From positions 30,550,029 to 30,614,028 of the forward strand of contig OZ025261.1 in NCBI GenBank assembly GCA_964019135.1: a DNA stretch of 64,000 nt. Direction: 5' to 3'. This document shows, piece by piece, positions 57,106-64,000 of this stretch. This DNA is from Arenicola marina (Eukaryota; Annelida; Polychaeta; Arenicolidae). Made by a program: the position numbers and the translations under genes. The notes beneath the pieces are model-generated. The model was given only the letters and a program-made list of their open reading frames with translations, did no database searches and was not told the origin of the DNA. Each line of letters begins with the position of its first letter. The stretch's first letter is position 1.

Positions 57106-60100
57106 CTGAAGGTAAGGCTAATAATTATCGTCATGTTTGGCATAATATCCACTGCCTGAATAAAAAATGCATATTTATATGCAATGAGGTGTTGGTGTTC
57201 TAGGCGGACACGGACACTGAATTTGTTTTAATGAAATGTTGGTATTTTAGGCCATCTTGTAAACATGAAGGCTAAACTGGGGCAATAAGAAATCTCCTGG
57301 AAATGGGGTTGGATAACTATGGTGACGGGTGGCCGGGATGTTGATTCACCAATTATTAAACTATAGTTATAGTCAACAAGCAGCATAGATATACATTTTA
57401 CTGTGCATGATAAACATGGCATATTGCCCTGCCGGATCAAGAGCGAGGGCGGGAGAGGCCTCGAGCAGAGAATCCCACTCCCACCTCATCTCCAAATCTG
57501 AAGTACATGTAGTTATGTCCAAATTACAGATTTCTGCCCTCACTAAATGAAGAATGTCTTTCTCCATAATCAACCGCCACACGAGCATACTTTAGCCGTC
57601 ATGTTTTTATCATGCCTTTGATAGATGTGATTGCACCTGATACTTTTCTTACGGAGCAGCAATCCCGCCGGGGTTCCGGTGACATACGGGTCCTACGTAC
57701 CGCGAGGTTAACGCGCCAGTGCGGACAAAACACACACCGAGAAGCTCATCGTTATCTGTTTTATACTCCCGACTAGTTAGCCGCCCTCTTGGTGCCAGAA
57801 CACGCCCGCTACGAGCGTGCAGCCTCCTCCTGCCCCCTCCCACAATCCCACGCCCCCCCCCCCTTCCACCCCTACGTACCTCCTGCCCATTATTATTCCC
57901 ACAGGAATTGCAACCACCTTCTCCGCGAGGTGTCGCTACCGCATAGTGACCCTGGCAATAAATCCCACGTCCAACAGTCGAACCCTAACCACTAATTCAT
58001 ACCTTGCGTAGTACTTTCACCACCCGCGCCTTCACTCGTTTTACCCCCTGTCCCCGCAACAAGTCAACCATATGACGTTATACTCTTTCGCACTCCTGCC
58101 TTCCTCCCGTTTTTTAGGGTTTTTTTTTTTAGTTGCCAGGTAATTTGCCTCGCAGCATGCCTGACAGCAAAACATGCGCAGCACGTTCAAAACCCTTCCT
58201 CAGTGATAATCCAGGCGGCGAAATCTATCGCTCAGCAGATGTAAACATCGATAATTATTGGATATATTTCCTGTTCCCTCGCCACCCCCCGCTTAGTTTA
58301 TTATGGGCCGGCTGGTGTGTGCTAGGAGGGGCGGGGGGGGGGGGGCATGGATTACCACGGCGGGTGGTTTCCGCTATAGGTTTTCTCCTTTTTTTTCTTC
58401 GAATATTCCACTATAAGCTATGCCGCGAAGTGGGCAGTGTTGGACAGATACCTGTATCATAAATGGACGAATCTTGCTATTAATTTTGTTTTCACGGGGC
58501 TATATGTAGGCTTCCGCTTTCTCACCCACGAACATACTTGTTGTTTGTTAGTTGTATACGCTTTTAATGCTGTCCAGGCTTTGTATGTAAATTAACTAAG
58601 AGACAACGACGGTCATTCAGCAGAATATAACTTTCCATTCCCCGCGCCACTGATATAGCTTGTATCAATGAATACTTTGACATTAAACACGTCAGACCAG
58701 CACATAAACACATGTGTTCCCACATTTGTTTCTGTCTACGTACCCACTCATAGCAGATTCACCTTTAATTTTATTGCTAAAGAGCAGGTCTAGATCGACA
58801 AATCCGAAAGGCTGATACAGGAAAAAATTCTCAAAATGGCATTCGCAGTTCACCGGGGCGAAGCCCCCCCCCCCCCCCCCCCAACTCGCCCGTCACTCAA
58901 ACCGGCTTCAGCGAACTACACTCCGGCCTGCTTGCTTAACGGTAACAGATATTGGCACTTGCATGTGGGGCTAATTTCCAGCAGTTCGCACGGTTGAAGA
59001 ACCTCAAAGGTTAAGCGAGTAATGCCATCCCTTAGTTAGCCGCTTGCAGTTCCGCTCCCTGAGTGCAGCACACCGCTACACATCTGAGCCCATCCAGCCC
59101 TGAGCCATAAACCACGTGGTTGGCTCCTTCCGCCCCGGAGGGAGGTGTTAGTTATTCATTCGGCCTTTGGAGGGAGGTGTTAGTAATTCATTCGGCGTTT
59201 GCTTGTTTTACTTGTACAATCCACCTGTGCAAAAATAACTTACGGATTTACGATGCGTTTCTCATGAAATAAGCTTGTGGGTCGTTTTTTCTAAAAACAA
59301 ACGTAACGATAGATCCCTGTCAAAGAATCCATCCAGACGGTTAAAAAAAAATTTAAAGTCCAACCTGTAACTTTTCAACTACCGATTTCTCCACTTACAG
59401 GGGCTATTTTTTTACCCTGCGACACACGCCACCGCTTGCTTCACAACAGGCGCAGAGAATATAAAAAACAAAACAGTCGTGAAATCGATTCCAAATGTTT
59501 ACGGTAACAGAGATTCGGATAAATATGTCGCTAACCTTTCCCGGGAGGACAAACAGCTTTCAGCAATCACCATTCGTCAAGTTTTCAACAGCATGAATGC
59601 TACTGTTGCCACACACCTTTTCGACATCACAACTTCCTGCGGAGTTCGACTTTTGTTTAATGTTGATCTATACCTACACCATTTTTATACAATATTGTGT
59701 TTCTTATTTACAATATTTCGGTCGGCCATCTTGCATGCATGTCCCGCAAAACGTCGTTTTCTTTGTGTGTCAAATATAAAGATATAAAGGGAAAGAAACA
59801 CGAAGATACTTCTCCACTCGACGCACGAATGTAAGCATGTAAGGGATCTCTTCAACCACAAATAGGCCACTTAAAAAAATTAAATGCTGCGCTTGCCAGA
59901 TATCTATCCATATTTCTCGTTGTAGATGTCACCCGATTGTGCTATCGAACCTCTGACCAGAACAGACCTGCGATAGCGGCTGCACCAGTAATAATAGCAG
60001 CGCAGTAAATGCGTCAAGGTCACCACCTGCTTGTCACAATGCAGACAGAGACCGAAAACAAATAGCAGTGTAGAATCTTTTGAAGCGCCGTGTACACGAG

Positions 60101-63060
60101 CCGCCATCCTGATTGGGTGCCTGATGTCCATTATAACACGTGATGCCGCAGGCTGCCGGCAGTTATTTGTTTGGTATAAAGAGACGTGGACACACATCTA
60201 CCTAGCTACGTATATAGTTAACATCCACTAGATATGCCCTGAGCAACACTGAAGGGCGCACCACTGACCAGAGACAAAACTGGACGCCGTCCAAAACATT
60301 TTGAAATGTTTCGTCGTTTGCCAGCTTAATTGTCTTTTGCCAATTATTATTGCACATATAGAGCAGTCGCGAAGTTGTTCCCCTGGTGGGCGAGAGTGAA
60401 ATGTAACCGCAGCAGGCTCGCAGCGAACAAAGGCAGTCTCGCGGCAAACATGGCACAGTAATGCAACCGAAACAGCTATCATCACCACGTCATTTTGAGA
60501 ACATACTCTAATTTCGCAAACTAAGTCAATTAAGAACACTTTTCGGAAAGTATTTCAAGGCAAATGCATAACATTCTCGTCATTTCTAAGCTGCTTATAA
60601 GTTAGTTTGACCCACTTTCACAACTGGTAAGCACATCGTATTCGGGCAAAAATTACTCTAGTTGGTGAAGATGGGCGTTCCCTAATAATCAAGTGAACTA
60701 AAAGCCAAATATGCCCGGCGTGTGAGAGTCTGTGAAAGGTTATCTGCCTGTAATGAGAGATGCAAGTGGGAGGAAGATGTTACCAGTCAGAAGAGACGAG
60801 CCATTGTCAGTCATGTGCTTATCGAACGACACCACGCAGCTCGTGGCGTCAAGTTTTACCATCAGGTATGAGACCCGCCGCCGTCATCGTGGGATCAGAG
60901 TCTCGATGAGACGCGATAAATGGACCATAACCCAAGAGACACGCCCGCATTTATATATAGACTCGCCATTAACCCTTTACGTAAGCGCCGCGGCCATAGC
61001 AAGGCGCCACGTGACTGTGGCGCCACGGACATAATACTATAATTACCGGTAAATATGTCCATTGACACAAGCTACGAGCCGCAAAACTGGAGCTACGTCA
61101 CATGCTGGCCATATTTCTCAGTAACTTAATGCACGAACGTGTTTTATATGAGAAACGATAGGTATGTCAGACATAACTTTGTTAAGTGTGAACCATGAAC
61201 AGCTAAACTGTGCCAAGATATCAAGATTAAGAAACGGTTTGGTTGCTGATGTTGTTGGCAGCTGATGTACCGGGTCAGTTAGAGGGGGGCGAGGGTGGGG
61301 GGGAGAGAAGGGCGGGCATCCTGCACATGGCACGGATCCGGATGAAGCCCCATATCCGGTGGCATTTGTACGGTTTGATCATGCGGAATATCATTATTTA
61401 TCAATTTATTATCATTGGTGCGACCAGGCTAAACCCTTCTAAAATAACGACGATAAGTTAGTTATAATAGTACATCATATTACATAATAAGTGTTTCTAT
61501 GTCGATGTTAGTTATTACAACAAGTGGTAACCAGTGCGCGCAGGTAGGGGTATTCCAAAAACCAAACACTAGAGGAAGGCGCAAGATTACACCGATGCCT
61601 CATCACATTTCACTCCCATCTGATATGTTGAAACCGAAGAATAAAGAAAACGATAGATGTTTATTTTATAAACATATTAAATAACGATTACTTTAAATAT
61701 TAACGTCCCTTTGTCTGACTACAGTATGCGTTGCCTCCACTGAAACTCAAATTCTCACGAAAAAAAGTCACCCTTGTCACCCGATACACTGATGTATAGC
61801 GTGCAACCCATGGCTCCGCCCTACATGTGTATGACGTCATAGGTATGCGTGTATGACGTCATGTACACACAGAGGAGCAGTTCAGGGGACTATACACGGT
61901 CCTAAATGCCATAGCTTCCATATTGTCCCAGGTATTATCGAAGATAAATAGACCCACCACTCCACAGTGTTTGCTTAACACCTACAAAAGCCGGGGTGCC
62001 GCTCAGGGACCGGCCCACGTGGTCTACAAAGGTACGTGTCTACGTGAGCAACCTGTTCTCCGCACAGCCACCATCAGATCGTGTTCCTTCTACCCAGGAC
62101 ATCGCAAATACGGCTACATTGAAGACTCCATTCAGCACTCGTTCATAACGAATAGTTCAGAAAAAAATATGTGCAACTAAATGAAGGTATGGTTAGACGG
62201 GAAGGGGTATGTTAAACTTTCAACGGGGGAACTATACTGTAGCTCTGCCGGTGGGGGGGGGGGGGGCGGGGGGCGGGAGGAGGAGGAGGGGCCAATGTGA
62301 TCGGGGTTGATGAATTAAAGTTGTAAGCAGTCGGGTAAATAGAAAAACACATGTTATCACATGGCGACGTATTATTAATACAGGTGACCTGATATCCTAA
62401 CTCGGTGGACTCTAGGGGAAAAATCACCCCGTGTCACGTGACTTTACATCGAATAGGGATATTATAGCACAAGTTCAGTGGCACAGTTTGTAAGAAACCG
62501 TTGAAGTATTAACCAAATCTCAAACCCATTTGTAAATATCTTGAATACAACTTTGTTTAATGAAGGCGTGTTGGAAACACAATTTTGCTATATATTTTAT
62601 GTTTATACGAGAACCTCCTCCCATAAGCACACATGACATGCGTTTTCATTATATAAATGTCACTATGTATTATGTCACTTGTTTACATACGCATTTGGTT
62701 CCATAATAATGATTAAATAAAGCAGTTTATGGGGTGTAGTGGGATATAAAATACCCTGTGGGTAGACTGATCCTGGAGATCCTTAACGCCAACAAAGGTA
62801 GCCAGGATTCCGTTTTCAGTTCGCTGCCCTACTTCTCTTCCCGACTCTGTCCCCATGTCTGTTCCCGAAACATATGTATTGTCCACCAATCAGTACCGCT
62901 GGACTATTGCAACTGTGCCACGTCCTCTTCCTAAAGAGTAGGGAATCTACTTCAGGATTATGGGTCCCGATGATCAGTGACAAAGGGTGATATATTTATT
63001 TACGTTTAGGTTGTGGGGAGGGGGGGGGGTCGCTTGGGGTCGAGGGCCTCCTTTGTTAAG
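57106..63060. other. Upstream flank of the lectin gene
   Basis: Searched for a signal-peptide exon ending in phase 1. None was convincing. Features are poly(C) at 57855 and 58867-58882, a 31-bp imperfect duplication at 59147-59204, two TGACGTCA words at 61832-61839 and 61854-61861, and a G-rich tract at 62252-62290. Confidence 0.4.
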
Positions 63061-63069
63061 TTGGTAGGC

Positions 63070-63165
63070 CTAATCAGGCTGAGCCGCAGAGCAACAGGTT
63101 TGTTGTGGGTTCGATCCCTGCCACTCAAGCAACCCCATTTCATTGTCTCCGGAGGTGTCTTGAAG
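63070..63165 (+). repeat. tRNA-derived SINE
   Basis: B box GGGTTCGATCCC at 63107-63118, preceded by a tRNA-like stretch with a poor A box. It is followed by a body ACCCCATTTCATTGTC...TGTCTTG shared with 7710-7740. Confidence 0.5.
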
Positions 63166-63699
63166 TTTCTTGAAGTTAGCCTTCATCTCCTCATAAAGGC
63201 TAACTTGTGTAAATCAATATTTCATTTCATTTCCTGCCAGTTTAACACTGGTTAAGGACTGTAGCGTGGTCAATGTGACAATGCTATACGGTCGCGCCAA
63301 CCATACCGACTTCACTCCAATAGGAGCCCCCAAGGTGCGTACCGCTCATGCCGAACAAACGCCGGGGCGCTAGAACTATAAGTTGGGCAATCACCTTCCA
63401 AGGGACTCCGACTGGAGTCATCATTAACCAGTAACACGTACAGGCCAGGCTGGGGGCCGGGCCCCCTATTCCCTGCTTTTAAAGGCGGTTCTTACCCCCT
63501 GTGGCCTGTTGGCAGTGGCCGGGGCCTGGCCTATAAACAGCCCTCTGTTTGCCCAGGGGTTCGTCGGCCTGGTCTAAGTCCTGTAGCGGTAAGTGTTTCT
63601 CCGGGGGAGTAGAGGATGGGGGAGGGGGGGGGGGGGCGGTGCGGGAGGGGGGCAGAGGTGAGGGGTGAGAGGGAGAGGTTGTGAGGGCATCGACCTCGT

Positions 63700-63758
63700 C
63701 TATTGCTTGCTGGAGTCTTTAGCTTCGACCAGCTTGAACCCGATCCTACGGCAAGGTA
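63700..63758 (-). CDS. Candidate terminal coding exon of an unknown gene
   Basis: A strong acceptor (ccctgttccattccgctcag|TA) is followed in phase 1 by PCRRIGFKLVEAKDSSKQ and a stop at 63700-63702. The longer frame through the same place runs into low-complexity DNA. It has no recognised domain. The upstream exons, if real, lie beyond the window or beyond the purine-rich tract. It could be chance. Confidence 0.28.
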
Positions 63759-64000
63759 CTGAGCGGAATGGAACAGGGGGTAGTTGGCCGGGGGGGGGGG
63801 CTGAGGGGAGGATAGAGTGAGAAACTGATGAAGAGAAATTCCGAAGCAGTGAGTGAGAAACCGGGGCTGAGAGTCGGATGTGGGGGACGACACAGTGGGA
63901 CATAATGGGTGAGAGAGTGAGAAACAGAGAATTCAAACATACAATATACAGGATAACTGAACTCGGAACAACGAAGAAGAAATTCAGACATTTCGTATGT

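Noticed and set aside
60340-60452. Short minus-strand frame beginning MFAARLPLFAASLLRLHF, signal-peptide-like
   Set aside because: It was considered as the missing first exon of the lectin gene, but the frame ends after 34 residues and has no usable donor in phase 1.
61923-62180. Possible plus-strand exon ending at AAAG|gtacgt (62031)
   Set aside because: The donor is plausible, but no acceptor, domain or partner exon was found.

Overview
The window looks like nuclear DNA from a metazoan, most likely a marine invertebrate. The evidence is spliced exons with GT-AG borders, domains typical of animal secreted proteins (discoidin/F5-8 type C and F-type lectin), relics of Tc1/mariner and LINE elements, tRNA-derived SINE heads, foldback elements, many minisatellites, and long poly(G)/poly(C) runs. 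The coding exons are GC-rich inside AT-richer introns. I cannot name the species; a lancelet or a mollusc would both fit. A block of 200 Ns (15905-16104) is an assembly gap.

Two genes are supported, both on the minus strand. (1) At 1061-1402 there is a compact two-coding-exon gene for a 67-residue secreted peptide. It has a clean signal peptide, matching splice phase, a stop codon and a downstream AATAAA. I do not recognise its family. (2) At 44329-57105, eight consecutive exons with fully compatible phases encode the last 501 residues of a secreted protein: two discoidin (F5/8 type C) domains, a 48-nt linker exon with two cysteines, and a C-terminal F-type lectin domain. Its 5' end (signal peptide) was not found and probably lies beyond 64000. 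A weaker candidate terminal exon of a third minus-strand gene lies at 63700-63758.

Layout. 1-1.4 kb: peptide gene and its 3' flank. 1.4-15.9 kb: non-coding DNA with G-run foldback elements (2.07-2.74 and 12.55-12.72 kb), a C-rich minisatellite (3.85-4.11 kb), a 77-bp minisatellite (6.5-6.95 kb), low-complexity tracts and a SINE head. 15.9-17.65 kb: the gap and a 20-bp minisatellite whose polarity flips inside the array. 17.97-18.38 kb: Tc1-like transposase relic. 18.5-28.5 kb: non-coding DNA, G/C-rich simple tracts and a SINE head. 28.5-30.5 kb: about 47 copies of a 34-bp minisatellite with a four-unit higher-order pattern and a decayed right edge. 30.6-44.3 kb: non-coding DNA with a promoter-like patch (32.76 kb), LINE relic (36.0 kb), hairpin element (39.7 kb), SINE heads and a cluster of RFX X-boxes (42.4-42.95 kb). 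44.3-57.1 kb: the discoidin/F-type lectin gene, whose introns hold four minisatellites. 57.1-64 kb: non-coding flank, a SINE and the candidate exon.

The most interesting points are the unrecognised secreted peptide; the lectin gene with an RGD in the same place in both discoidin domains and no canonical fucose-binding motif in the F-type domain; and the minisatellites that begin next to the weakest splice donors of that gene. Motif calls (RFX, CTCF-like, BANP, CRE, ZNF143-like) are read by eye and are inference as to function.
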